From a virus: DNA of 64,000 bases. Both the position numbers and the translations under genes were made by a program. Below the pieces are notes generated by a model. That model was not told where the DNA came from, searched no databases, and worked only from the letters and a program-made list of their open reading frames with translations. The stretch's first letter is position 1; each line of letters opens with the position of its first letter. The stretch is from IMG/VR virus record IMGVR_UViG_3300043411_000921, positions 62,001 through 126,000 of that record; one strand, 5' to 3'. Below are positions 1 through 7,302 of the stretch, piece after piece.

Positions 1-83
1 GGGATGCGGTCAACACTCCAACCTGGAAACAACTCATCGAATCAAGAACTCTCGTCCGAGCATATCCAGCCAACAAACCATGA
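1..83 (+). CDS. C-terminal fragment of an unidentified protein
   Basis: The window opens inside an open frame (codons start at base 3) that reads DAVNTPTWKQLIESRTLV and ends with the TGA at 81-83. The stop overlaps the ATG of the next gene in an ATGA junction, the coupling seen throughout this genome, which supports the frame. Only about 26 residues are visible, so no function can be assigned. Confidence 0.55.
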   Translation, partial: DAVNTPTWKQLIESRTLVRAYPANKP

Positions 84-661
84 AACTCTCTGAAATCCTC
101 TTTCCCAACGAAATCACATCAGCACTCAGAGACTTCTTTGAAAACAACAACAAGGAATCGCTCAGGAAGGTGTTTTCCAGGCTTCCAAAATCCCCAGACG
201 GACTCAGGGTCTATCGGGGAATGAAAGTCACAGATAAGGCGTATAGAGCCCTTAGCGACGATGTGACATTTTCAAGGGAAGAAACAGACCGAAATGGAAC
301 CGAATATAAACTCTTCAAAGGAAGGGGAATGGTTCCTGGTCCTGGAGATATTCAAAGCTGGACTACCAACCCTGGTGTCGCCATTCAATTCGCTGTTGAC
401 CCAGAAAGAAGTGGTGAAGAAGGCGGTGAGATTATCGTCGTCTTTGTTGCTGAGACGGGAAAGGGCGGAAATGATTTTGCTGGAGAACCTGGAAAGCTTG
501 CTCAGGGGACTTCAAGAGAACACGAACGGGAAGTTGTTTCTTATGGTCCTGTGGGGTTTGTTGGCTTTGCTGTGTCTATCCCGGCAGACGATGGTTTCTT
601 CGGAAGGAATCCAACACTTGTCAATGTTTCCGTGCTAAAACAGATGTTGTCACAATCCTAG
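80..661 (+). CDS. putative mono-ADP-ribosyltransferase (R-S-E class fold)
   Basis: The 193-residue protein has the ordered landmarks of arginine-type ADP-ribosyltransferases: VYRGM near residue 46 (the NAD-binding R), SWTTNP at 93-98 (the STS-like strand, on FAVDP) and EHEREVV at 147-153, which holds the ExE pair. T4 phages use such enzymes (Alt, ModA, ModB) to modify host RNA polymerase and other host proteins. The N-terminus, MKLSEILFP followed by a charged helix, resembles the short amphipathic capsid-targeting peptide on T4 Alt, so the enzyme may be packaged and injected; that is inference. The start ATG overlaps the stop of the preceding gene. It converges with the minus-strand operon, overlapping it by 12 bases. 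Confidence 0.6.
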   Translation: MKLSEILFPNEITSALRDFFENNNKESLRKVFSRLPKSPDGLRVYRGMKVTDKAYRALSDDVTFSREETDRNGTEYKLFKGRGMVPGPGDIQSWTTNPGVAIQFAVDPERSGEEGGEIIVVFVAETGKGGNDFAGEPGKLAQGTSREHEREVVSYGPVGFVGFAVSIPADDGFFGRNPTLVNVSVLKQMLSQS

Positions 662-1234
662 TCTCTTCCCACCAACAACAACCACCCAAGCATCAGCAGC
701 ATCCTTCATCTCTGGAACAGGGATTTCTTTCCCCTTCATCTTTCCAGCTTTTGGAATGTAAGTCTTCCAAGGAAACTCAGGATGAAGTGTTTGAACAAAC
801 TCAAACACTTTGTCTTTTACAGGGCGTTTGTCCGCCTTGGTGTTTTTGAAACCAATCGCTCCACGAGCTTTGGTGACATTGACCGAAGAGACGTTTGGAG
901 TGAATTGTTTGTAACAGAGATATGAGATGAGTGCGTTGAACTTTGCAAGAGTCATAAGCACATCTGCACTGCTCAAACCACCAGCAAACATCTTTGCGTT
1001 TTCCTCCACAAACACTTTCTCTGGTTTTTTAATCCCATTCCTCAACAAATAACCACAAACTTCATCAATCACATAATCGGCCTTCTCAAACAAAGAAAGG
1101 TCTGCTGGGACTTTGATGTAGTCCAGCAGAACCAGTTCTTCTGTCTTTGAGTCGATGATGCTGATTCCAGTACAGGAAGTGGAGATGTCAAGACCAATCA
1201 AATAGGACTTTTCGCTTTCAGGAGTGTTTGTCAT
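650..1234 (-). CDS. RuvC-like RNase H-fold nuclease (Holliday junction resolvase family)
   Basis: The 194-residue protein starts with the first strand IGLDISTSCTGI (D16), has VEEN at 77-80 and ends with DAADAW (D178, D181). This is the D-E-D-D carboxylate pattern of RuvC/RNase H-fold resolvases. A role in resolving branched replication or recombination intermediates before packaging is the likely one, as for T4 gp49, though the fold differs. I chose the ATG at 1234; the upstream GTG at 1252 would lengthen the overlap with the gene before it. It is the last gene of the minus-strand string. Confidence 0.65.
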   Translation of the reverse strand: MTNTPESEKSYLIGLDISTSCTGISIIDSKTEELVLLDYIKVPADLSLFEKADYVIDEVCGYLLRNGIKKPEKVFVEENAKMFAGGLSSADVLMTLAKFNALISYLCYKQFTPNVSSVNVTKARGAIGFKNTKADKRPVKDKVFEFVQTLHPEFPWKTYIPKAGKMKGKEIPVPEMKDAADAWVVVVGGKRLGL

Positions 1235-2465
1235 TCTTATGTTGTAACACACTCTTCCAGGTTGATTTCAGAGATTCCTTTACAAAATGCTTGATCGTTC
1301 TTTCATTGACTTGGTTTGATGCCATGTCAAAGATTTTCTCATAGGTGAAGCCTGGATTGGCACGCAGAATTTCATTCTTCTGGTAGTAGTCAAACACACT
1401 CTTGAGACGCTCGTAAATGTCTGCGGGTGGATTTGGAAGGGTGGCGGAATCAACCTGATCCTTCAACACAGCTTCATGACCATTGGTGTAATAACTCTTG
1501 CCATTTGGAAGCTGGAGTAGGAAGTAAGCGTCATAAGCAAAACCGCTTGTTGAGGGTTTCTGAATCCTTTGAAACTTGACAGGATTCAGAAGTGCTTTCA
1601 GCTTCAAAGCTGTTGACTTGTTGTTGTATGCGTCAATCGGAGCATCAAGAACCTTGGAAAGATCAACAACATAGTCGAGGTATTCATCTTTTGGTTCTGT
1701 GCTGCCTTGCCCTTCAATCCCGGAGATTCTTTTCTCTGTTGGGGAATAAGTCGCAACGACATGAGGAGTTCCCTTGGGATCAAACAAGCTGATTATTGTT
1801 CGTTTTGGGTCAGTTCCCATAACGCCCACACTTCCACAATTTTTCATCTTCTTCCCAAGAATCTCGCACTTGTCCCCGGCATCAATCCACTTCCAGCCGT
1901 TTCCGTAAGTTTTGATCGGTGTTTTGTCAGAGAAAAGGAATTTCTCTTCGTATTTGTCACTGGCTTTTTCATAAGCCAACCTGGAATATGGAGCAAGATC
2001 GGTAAGCTTCCCGGAAACAATGTCTCTGACTAGTGGTCTTCCAAAAAACAGTTCCTTGAAAAACTCATCAGCGATGTATCCCTTTATCCTTGTCAGTTGG
2101 ATGCCGGGATCATCCTTCTCATCAAAGGAAGCAAAATCAAGTCGATCCCGAATTTCATTGTATTGCTCCAGCGAAATCCTTCCCTCGGCAAATGATTTGG
2201 TAGCATCATAAAGCCTTGCCAACACAACCGCGTTCGCCTTCTCAAAACCATGAGAAGCATTTCTCCACCAATTCTCATCTTCTGGGTTGTGTGCATTGGT
2301 TTCTTTGTACCATTTCGCAAGCAATGGTGCCTTCTTTCCAAACTTCTCATAGAAGAGCGAAGCGATGACCTCTGGGTATCCCAGCTTCATCAGCATCTGC
2401 TTTGATTCAAAAAGAATGTCTTGGGAAGGAGAAGGGGTGGAGAAAAGGAGGGAGATAAGTTTCAT
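1218..2465 (-). CDS. PcfJ-like domain protein of unknown function
   Basis: From the ATG at about 2465 (MKLISLLF) the protein has about 415 residues. The central part reads KMKNCGSVG, then IISLFDPKG, PHVVATYS and IEGQGSTEPKDEYLDYV. This N-C-G, short beta hairpin, G-Q-G and Y-x-x-Y pattern resembles the PcfJ-like domain found in plasmid and phage proteins, whose biochemical role is not known. The N-terminal third is charged and helical. The hydrophobic N-terminus MKLISLLFSTP is similar in style to that of the ADP-ribosyltransferase. It overlaps the RuvC-like gene by 17 bases, so the two are translated from one message. Confidence 0.5.
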   Translation of the reverse strand: MKLISLLFSTPSPSQDILFESKQMLMKLGYPEVIASLFYEKFGKKAPLLAKWYKETNAHNPEDENWWRNASHGFEKANAVVLARLYDATKSFAEGRISLEQYNEIRDRLDFASFDEKDDPGIQLTRIKGYIADEFFKELFFGRPLVRDIVSGKLTDLAPYSRLAYEKASDKYEEKFLFSDKTPIKTYGNGWKWIDAGDKCEILGKKMKNCGSVGVMGTDPKRTIISLFDPKGTPHVVATYSPTEKRISGIEGQGSTEPKDEYLDYVVDLSKVLDAPIDAYNNKSTALKLKALLNPVKFQRIQKPSTSGFAYDAYFLLQLPNGKSYYTNGHEAVLKDQVDSATLPNPPADIYERLKSVFDYYQKNEILRANPGFTYEKIFDMASNQVNERTIKHFVKESLKSTWKSVLQHKNDKHS

Positions 2466-2507
2466 TGGTGTTGAGCAGTAAATAACCACATAACAAGCCT
2501 TTGATCT

Positions 2508-2813
2508 TTATTCGTCTTCTGTTGAAGTTTCGACTTTCAAGAAGATTGCAGGATTCCCAGCAAAGTTAACAAAATCACCTTCTGGACCAAGTGCTGATAC
2601 CTTCACCCGTGTTGTCACTGGGCCAGTGCGGACAATGTGAGATTCTCCAGTAAGAGAGTAAAGCATCCTTGCGTCTTGTTCCGACTGAAAGGTTGAACTC
2701 AACAGAAGGAAAGATACTTTCTTTTCCCAATATTTGGAAGGACCAGAACAAAGATCGGGAAATCCATAGTCAATCTGGAAAAGAGTTCCAGGAACAAATT
2801 CATCGTGCTTCAT
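2508..2813 (-). CDS. hypothetical protein, paralogue of its upstream neighbour
   Basis: The 101-residue protein starts at an ATG in an ATGA overlap with the upstream gene. I do not recognise a family. It shares a layout with the protein encoded just before it: a VPGTLF/VPGALV turn near residues 7-12, a hydrophobic FLLLSS/FLFLSL strand mid-way and a C-terminal beta hairpin. This suggests an old tandem duplication of a small beta-rich domain. It is acidic at the very C-terminus (TSTEDE). Confidence 0.55.
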   Translation of the reverse strand: MKHDEFVPGTLFQIDYGFPDLCSGPSKYWEKKVSFLLLSSTFQSEQDARMLYSLTGESHIVRTGPVTTRVKVSALGPEGDFVNFAGNPAIFLKVETSTEDE

Positions 2814-3145
2814 TTTTGATCTCCCTGTTCCGTGTCACACACTTTAAGGCACACAACCAAGTCCATACAAGTGAAAACCTTTCCTCTGGCATTTAACCCT
2901 TTGAACCACACCAAAGGATTTGATTGATGATCCAACCCATCATCACTGACTCTGTATTCAATCAAAGACAGAAACAGGAAAGGTTCTTCGTAAGCTGGGA
3001 AGTCTCCTCTTCCCGCTGACAAAACGTTGTAGGAAGTCAAACCACCAGAAAACTTTTGGAGATATACAAGGGCACCTGGAACCAGGGTTTTGATGTTTGC
3101 TGTCTTGGCCGCAAACGCGGGGGATTTTTTTGATGTGGTTCTCAC
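2810..3145 (-). CDS. hypothetical protein, tandem paralogue
   Basis: The 111-residue protein begins at a GTG at 3145; no in-frame ATG precedes the conserved part. The basic N-terminus RTTSKKSPAFAAKT is followed by the VPGALVYL and FLFLSLIEYRV segments that it shares with the next gene downstream. Function unknown. The ATGA junction with the downstream gene indicates coupled translation. Confidence 0.5.
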   Translation of the reverse strand: MRTTSKKSPAFAAKTANIKTLVPGALVYLQKFSGGLTSYNVLSAGRGDFPAYEEPFLFLSLIEYRVSDDGLDHQSNPLVWFKGLNARGKVFTCMDLVVCLKVCDTEQGDQK

Positions 3146-3159
3146 ACCACGTTATTGTT

Positions 3160-3750
3160 TCAACTCAACTCTCGGAAATGACAGCCGTAATACTTCTCCA
3201 ACTTCCTCTTCGTTTCTGGAAGAAGGTTGGAAATCTTGTAGTCCAACATGCCAGTTTTCACAAGTGTGTCTTTGCTCAAGACAGCTTCCTCTGGATTCCA
3301 GAACTCAACACCAAACTGGTTCCTGAAAATCTCTTGAATCCTATCCGAGACATTGCAAGCAAGCAGCATTTTGTTGTTGTTTTTCTTCGTGTCCTTGGTT
3401 TTGGGCTTTCCAAACGGAACAGTCATTCGATGAGTTGGCTTTGTGACAACGAACTTGTTTTGGAAAGCCTTGAGATCGTTTTCGGTCCACTTTGCCAATG
3501 TCGATTCCAGCCAACTTGTTCCATCGGTTGTGTAGAAAACCATTGCGTCCGTACCAAAGCCCATTTGAATATACCAGGGAGAACCACGAGAAACACTCCC
3601 AAGCTCAAACATGTTTTCAATCCGATTCTTTTCAATCAACCTCTTACTGAGAAGATCAAGAGCGGATTGGTGAGAAGTGATTTGGTGGATTTCCTTGTTG
3701 GTTCCAACGACGAGGGGAATTGATTTTGCAACTGTTGTGGCTGTGCTCAT
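3160..3750 (-). CDS. hypothetical protein
   Basis: The 196-residue protein starts at the ATG at 3750 (MSTATTVAK), ten bases after the stop of the upstream nuclease gene. A TTG at 3786 would overlap that gene. It is mixed alpha/beta with a K-rich stretch (KPKTKDTKKNNNK) near residue 125, and no signal peptide or membrane segment. I recognise no family. Its position in the operon suggests a role linked to DNA or head metabolism, but nothing in the sequence shows it. Confidence 0.5.
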   Translation of the reverse strand: MSTATTVAKSIPLVVGTNKEIHQITSHQSALDLLSKRLIEKNRIENMFELGSVSRGSPWYIQMGFGTDAMVFYTTDGTSWLESTLAKWTENDLKAFQNKFVVTKPTHRMTVPFGKPKTKDTKKNNNKMLLACNVSDRIQEIFRNQFGVEFWNPEEAVLSKDTLVKTGMLDYKISNLLPETKRKLEKYYGCHFRELS

Positions 3751-3760
3751 GAGAGCAGGT

Positions 3761-4207
3761 CTAGCACCCGGCTTTTTTGGCTTCAACCAGTTTCCTAAAA
3801 CCCATCACAACGGCATCAGTCCAAACCTCAAACTCCCATCCTTTTCCTTCTTTGATGATCCAGGAACGGACAGCAGCATTTTTCAGCATGACCTTTTTGG
3901 TTGCGAGCTTGTCTTGTCTTTTGACTTCAACAATAACGGTTCTACCTGACTTATAGCGGACCAGAAAGTCTGGGTAGTAGGTGTGACCCTTACCTGCCAT
4001 CACATAAGGCACCATAAGGCTCTCATATTCATACGAGACCACTTCTGGATTATTGTCCAGAAACTCAGCGACCGTCTTCTCCCAGCCCGAACGATAATGA
4101 ATCGGCGCAGCACACTTCGGAGAGTGATGGATTCCTGTTTTGTAGTGCTTCCGTTTCCGTCTCTTCTTTGATAAAGTCGTGATTTTCTTTGTTCTCAATT
4201 TCAACAA
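3761..4207 (-). CDS. TnsA/T4 gp4-like PD-(D/E)XK nuclease, probable head-completion protein
   Basis: The 148-residue protein has a basic N-terminus (KKRRKRKHYK) and then the nuclease core YRSGWEKTVAEFLDNNPE (E43), YYPDFLVRY (D80) and VIVEVKRQ (E94, K96). T4 head-completion protein gp4 has the same order: YRS-W-E-K, NPE, D, E-x-K. TnsA transposase subunits share the fold. I infer trimming or protection of packaged DNA ends. The only plausible starts are TTG codons (4207 or 4204) behind a GGGGA Shine-Dalgarno, overlapping the upstream stop. A related nuclease domain recurs at about 51.5 kb. Confidence 0.6.
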   Translation of the reverse strand: MLKLRTKKITTLSKKRRKRKHYKTGIHHSPKCAAPIHYRSGWEKTVAEFLDNNPEVVSYEYESLMVPYVMAGKGHTYYPDFLVRYKSGRTVIVEVKRQDKLATKKVMLKNAAVRSWIIKEGKGWEFEVWTDAVVMGFRKLVEAKKAGC

Positions 4208-4686
4208 TTTTTCCCCGAAAGCCGTCTGTTGGCTTTTTCGTGAATTCCTGGTGGAGAATCAACAAACTCGAACCCTTCGTCTTCATCAACCACAAATTCT
4301 CCTTCGTAGTCACCATTGTCGGTTGCATAGCGGAAGTGGAGATTTACAAACCCATTGATCACCTCCACGGAAACTCCAAGGAAGTTCACATCAACTCCTT
4401 CAATCTTCAACAACGCTCCAGCAAGACTGTTGATCTGTCCGAATAGTATTTTCAGATTTTTGACAGCTTTGAAGCGGTTTTTGGAAACTTCTCTGGAGTT
4501 TGATGCAGTGCGATCCTCGAAGTTTTCTTGGGTGGAGTTTGCTCTATCTACTGCATTCTGCAAGTTAACAAACTTTTGAAGTATCTCCGAATGTTTCGAC
4601 TGCAACAACGGTTGATTCATCCTTTTCCATGCAGCGGAAAGGAACTCTTCGCGTATAGTATCTCCGATGAACTCTCGCAGATTCAT
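4201..4686 (-). CDS. hypothetical protein with possible capsid-targeting N-terminus
   Basis: The 161-residue protein starts at ATG 4686. The N-terminus MNLREFIGDTIREEF is an amphipathic helix much like the MKTYQEFIAEA-type capsid-targeting peptide of T4 internal head proteins, a resemblance in style only. A helical central part (residues 40-85) is followed by a beta-rich, acidic C-terminal domain. No family is recognised. It lies just upstream of the gp4-like gene, which fits a head-associated role as inference. Confidence 0.45.
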   Translation of the reverse strand: MNLREFIGDTIREEFLSAAWKRMNQPLLQSKHSEILQKFVNLQNAVDRANSTQENFEDRTASNSREVSKNRFKAVKNLKILFGQINSLAGALLKIEGVDVNFLGVSVEVINGFVNLHFRYATDNGDYEGEFVVDEDEGFEFVDSPPGIHEKANRRLSGKNC

Positions 4687-4793
4687 GGTTTTTGTTACTT
4701 CCAAGCGCGACACGACCACTTTTTAACAATGTCGTAATTTAGTGACATTAAACTCTTGAGATGACTCAAACAACATGTCTTCAATTTTCATGT

Positions 4794-5258
4794 TCACAAC
4801 GGCAACCTTTCGTTCCCATATCCAGATGTGAGAACAGCGTCTTTTGAAACAACAACGGGAACAATCCTGTGCTTCTCTTTGTATTGAGTCAGAATCCTTG
4901 GGTTGGGATCGGCTTGAAACCACCAAACCATTTTCCCATCGACCATCAACTTTTGAATTGGTTCACGATTGCTGATCCGAACAGACCAACCCTCTTCCTC
5001 ACATTCCCGCAAAACCGCTTCCAAAGGATCTTCACCCGGATCCAACTTTCCCCCAGGCAACCCTATTTTCCCAGCTTGTCCTCGGTCTGCTGGACGTGTT
5101 GTGGCTGCATATCCACCTGACCCCACCCTCGCTAACGCAAAAACAGCAAAGGGACTTTCTGACCCAGACTCGGGAGGTGCATCCTCCACGACTTGCTCAC
5201 CAAGATACAAAAAACGCTTTAGATTAGGCACTTGAACTCCTTCAGTAAGTATTGGCAT
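4794..5258 (-). CDS. NUDIX hydrolase
   Basis: The 154-residue protein contains a complete NUDIX box, G-K-L-D-P-G-E...REC-EEEGW, matching GX5EX7REUXEEXGU at about residues 77-98. Such enzymes hydrolyse nucleoside diphosphates linked to another group; substrates include oxidised nucleotides, ADP-ribose, NADH and RNA caps, and the substrate cannot be read here. T4-like phages encode NudE and NADAR/NUDIX genes of NAD metabolism, and an RNA ligase and an ADP-ribosyltransferase lie nearby. I chose the ATG at 5258 (MPILTEG). A TTG at 5309 would start inside the dispersed repeat and is probably not used. It is the first gene of the minus-strand operon. Confidence 0.8.
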   Translation of the reverse strand: MPILTEGVQVPNLKRFLYLGEQVVEDAPPESGSESPFAVFALARVGSGGYAATTRPADRGQAGKIGLPGGKLDPGEDPLEAVLRECEEEGWSVRISNREPIQKLMVDGKMVWWFQADPNPRILTQYKEKHRIVPVVVSKDAVLTSGYGNERLPL

Positions 5259-5281
5259 GACCCTTGTCTCATCCCTCGTTA

Positions 5282-5344
5282 GTGGAAGATAACCAGAAGA
5301 GGGATCCAAGAGAGGGAACCCTATAAGAGAAGATGTTTTGGAAC
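5282..5344 (+). repeat. dispersed 28-bp-core element, copy C (intergenic)
   Basis: The core at 5282-5309 contains ATAACCAGAAGAGGGATCCA exactly as in the copies at 20719 and 27851. It lies between the divergent NUDIX and RNA ligase genes, oriented so that a transcript running into the RNA ligase would carry it in sense, as in the three genic copies. It is upstream of the recognisable promoter at 5394, so it may instead lie antisense in the NUDIX leader. After the core, AGGG-AA-CCCT can form a small hairpin. Confidence 0.8.
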
Positions 5345-5348
5345 TTCA

Positions 5349-5371
5349 GGGGGGCCTCCCCCGGCCCGGCC
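5349..5371. repeat. GC-only inverted-repeat island
   Basis: Twenty-two of 23 bases are G or C, in a genome that is otherwise clearly below 50% GC. Six Gs, CC, T and five Cs fold into a tight hairpin, followed by the palindromic GGCCCGGCC. It sits between element copy C and the sigma70-like promoter in the divergent control region. It could insulate the two transcription units, but there is no T-tract on either side. Confidence 0.6.
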
Positions 5372-5393
5372 AGGATAAGGTCAAAGAAAATCC

Positions 5394-5422
5394 TTGACAC
5401 AACCTTCATCTCATTGTAGGAT
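5394..5422 (+). promoter_or_regulatory. sigma70-type promoter for the RNA ligase operon
   Basis: A perfect -35 box TTGACA (5394-5399) is followed after 17 bases by TAGGAT (5417-5422), a four-of-six match to the -10 consensus. The start of transcription would be near 5430, about 30 bases before the RNA ligase ATG. This is the clearest promoter in the window and points to use of the host vegetative sigma factor, that is, early expression. Confidence 0.65.
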
Positions 5423-5458
5423 CCCAACACAACATCAAGGCAGCGAGATAACAAAAAC

Positions 5459-6535
5459 ATGAGTACGCACGAAGTAAAAGTGATTCGAGTTGAAGAGGTA
5501 AGGGTGCATCCGAATGCAGATGCACTTGAAATCATTCCTGTTTGGGGATACCAAGCGGTTGTTCGCAAGGGACAGTTCCAAGTTGGTGATTTGGCTGCGT
5601 TCATTGAACCAGACAACACCGTGAAGCTCTCTCGTCCCGAGTTCCAACACTTGGATAAGGGAAAGGGTCGTGAACGTCATCGTCTTACGGTCGTTCGTCT
5701 CCGTGGTGAACCCTCTTATGGACTTTTGATCAAAGCTCCAGATGGTGCCAACGAAGGAGATGATGTCATGGAACAACTGGAAGTGGAGCATTACGATCCT
5801 CCAACTTTCTTCAGTGGAACCAAGGCTGGAGTTGCAACCCAAGGCCCAGAGTATGTCGAAGCCCCAGTTTACAAACTGGAGAATTTCAGGAAGTATCATC
5901 GTCTTTTCAACCCAGAAGATGAAGTGAATGTTTCCGTGAAGATTCATGGAACCAACGCACGATTTGTTTTTGATGGTGAGAAGATGCACGCTGGGAGTCA
6001 CAAAACTTGGAAGAGGAATCCAAGTGGAGTTGAGCCTCGTCAAATCACTTACACCAACAAGGAAGGTGAAGAAGTTACAAAGGTTATTGGACCCGAGTCT
6101 TGTCTTTGGTGGGAAGCTATTCGACAGAATCCTTGGATTGAGGATTGGTGTCGAGCGCATCCCAAGGCTGTTCTTTACGGAGAGATTTATGGTCCCAATG
6201 TCCAGGGAAGCCAATTTGCCTACGGAAAGAAAAATGGCGAATATGGTTTTGCTGCCTTTGATGTGATGGAGAATGGCCGTTGGGTTTCCAATGGAGAAAT
6301 GCTGGATAATCCAGTTTACTCAGAGGGGATGAAGGAAGTTGTTCCAGTGTTGTTTCGCGGGAAGCTTTCCGAAGTGAACCTTTCGGAACTGGCAGAGGCG
6401 AAGGAGACTATGTTCCCTGGACAGGTTGTTCGTGAGGGTGTTGTCGTGAAGTTGAATCAAGCTGAGAGGTTTGATTCCAAGCACGGAAGGGTAGCCCTCA
6501 AATATGTTTCTGATGTTTACCTCTCCATGAAGTGA
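5459..6535 (+). CDS. ATP-dependent RNA ligase, DRB0094/Rnl5-like
   Basis: The 358-residue protein has an N-terminal OB-like domain (HPNADALEIIPVWGYQAVV..GDLAAFIEPDN, residues 17-55), typical of the Deinococcus DRB0094 family. The nucleotidyltransferase domain follows: motif I KIHGTN with adenylated K161, motif III-like GFAAFDV near 265, motif IV REGVVVK near 325 and motif V ALKYVS near 350. It would seal RNA 3'-OH/5'-phosphate ends through ligase-AMP and RNA-adenylate intermediates. In T4, RNA ligase repairs tRNAs cut by host defence nucleases, and a similar role is plausible. It is the first gene behind the promoter at 5394. Confidence 0.85.
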   Translation: MSTHEVKVIRVEEVRVHPNADALEIIPVWGYQAVVRKGQFQVGDLAAFIEPDNTVKLSRPEFQHLDKGKGRERHRLTVVRLRGEPSYGLLIKAPDGANEGDDVMEQLEVEHYDPPTFFSGTKAGVATQGPEYVEAPVYKLENFRKYHRLFNPEDEVNVSVKIHGTNARFVFDGEKMHAGSHKTWKRNPSGVEPRQITYTNKEGEEVTKVIGPESCLWWEAIRQNPWIEDWCRAHPKAVLYGEIYGPNVQGSQFAYGKKNGEYGFAAFDVMENGRWVSNGEMLDNPVYSEGMKEVVPVLFRGKLSEVNLSELAEAKETMFPGQVVREGVVVKLNQAERFDSKHGRVALKYVSDVYLSMK

Positions 6536-6545
6536 AACAGGCAAC

Positions 6546-6881
6546 ATGAAAGAAGGAATCGGCCTGAATTTCTCCGGTAAAGTCATCAAGAATAGAGATT
6601 TTTCTACTTGTTTCCTCGTTAGAGCAAACTTCCGAAAAACCGACCTCGTTCAGGTGATTTTCAATCACGCTGATCTTCGCTTTGCTGATTTTCGAGGATC
6701 GTTTATAGGTTATGCTGACTTTAGCGATGCTGATCTTCGTGGTGCGGCCTTAGATGGCGTGTATTTGAAATATGCAATCATTCGAGATGCGAACCTCATT
6801 GGTGCATGGTATGACAAGTTCACAGATTTTCCAGAAGGATTTGATCCAAAAAAGCCGGGATGTTTTGCGCAGATTAGCTAG
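6546..6881 (+). CDS. pentapeptide-repeat protein
   Basis: The 111-residue protein carries about eight tandem A(D/N)LxF-type pentapeptides from residue 35 to 90 (ADLRF, ADFRG, ADFSD, ADLRG, ANLIG), which fold as a right-handed quadrilateral beta helix. Members such as MfpA and Qnr mimic DNA and bind gyrase, but most have no known role, so I infer no target. It starts ten bases after the RNA ligase stop and is co-transcribed with it. Its end overlaps the convergent peptidase gene by eight bases. Confidence 0.8.
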   Translation: MKEGIGLNFSGKVIKNRDFSTCFLVRANFRKTDLVQVIFNHADLRFADFRGSFIGYADFSDADLRGAALDGVYLKYAIIRDANLIGAWYDKFTDFPEGFDPKKPGCFAQIS

Positions 6882-7248
6882 ATTTCAGATCCTCATAGAT
6901 CACTCTGTTCTCACGTCCCCAGAACCTAACCAATTGGCCAGATTTTACATTTGCTGCGTCTTCGTATGGTTGCAAACCTTCATCATCATTTGGGAACACA
7001 ACGCCCGCTTGACCTTGTTTGCAATGAGTCAACTCATGAGCCAAGGTTCTCAAGCAATCGGCCATTGCCCTGTTCTTGATAGCAACGAAAACTGTCATCC
7101 CATAAGGATCACAATATCCAGCGGTTGGCATTCCAGTTGTTTGTCTCTCAGATAGAGTGATGGTTATTTTTCCACGCAGCCCAAGTTCTTTGGCACAATG
7201 TTGAATGAACCGTTTGATGATTTCCAGGTTTTCTTTGGTGAGTTTCAT
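6874..7248 (-). CDS. small HExxH zinc metallopeptidase-like protein
   Basis: From the ATG at 7248 the protein has 124 residues with LAHELTHCKQG at 69-79 (zinc ligands H71 and H75, catalytic E72). A downstream YEDAAN helix could give the third ligand. It resembles compact metallopeptidase domains of phage and SprT/M78 type. It is a lone minus-strand gene between plus-strand genes, suggesting a separately acquired cargo gene. The longer frame starting at 7317 would overlap the divergent neighbour and is not supported. Confidence 0.65.
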   Translation of the reverse strand: MKLTKENLEIIKRFIQHCAKELGLRGKITITLSERQTTGMPTAGYCDPYGMTVFVAIKNRAMADCLRTLAHELTHCKQGQAGVVFPNDDEGLQPYEDAANVKSGQLVRFWGRENRVIYEDLKSS

Positions 7249-7302
7249 GGAGCAAGTGGAAATAACTAGAACAAGGGATTCTGCTGGGGTAGGCTTGAAC
7301 TC

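Noticed and set aside
5259-5309. NUDIX start at TTG 5309
   Set aside because: This start lies inside the dispersed element, and a good ATG at 5258 precedes all conserved parts of the enzyme.
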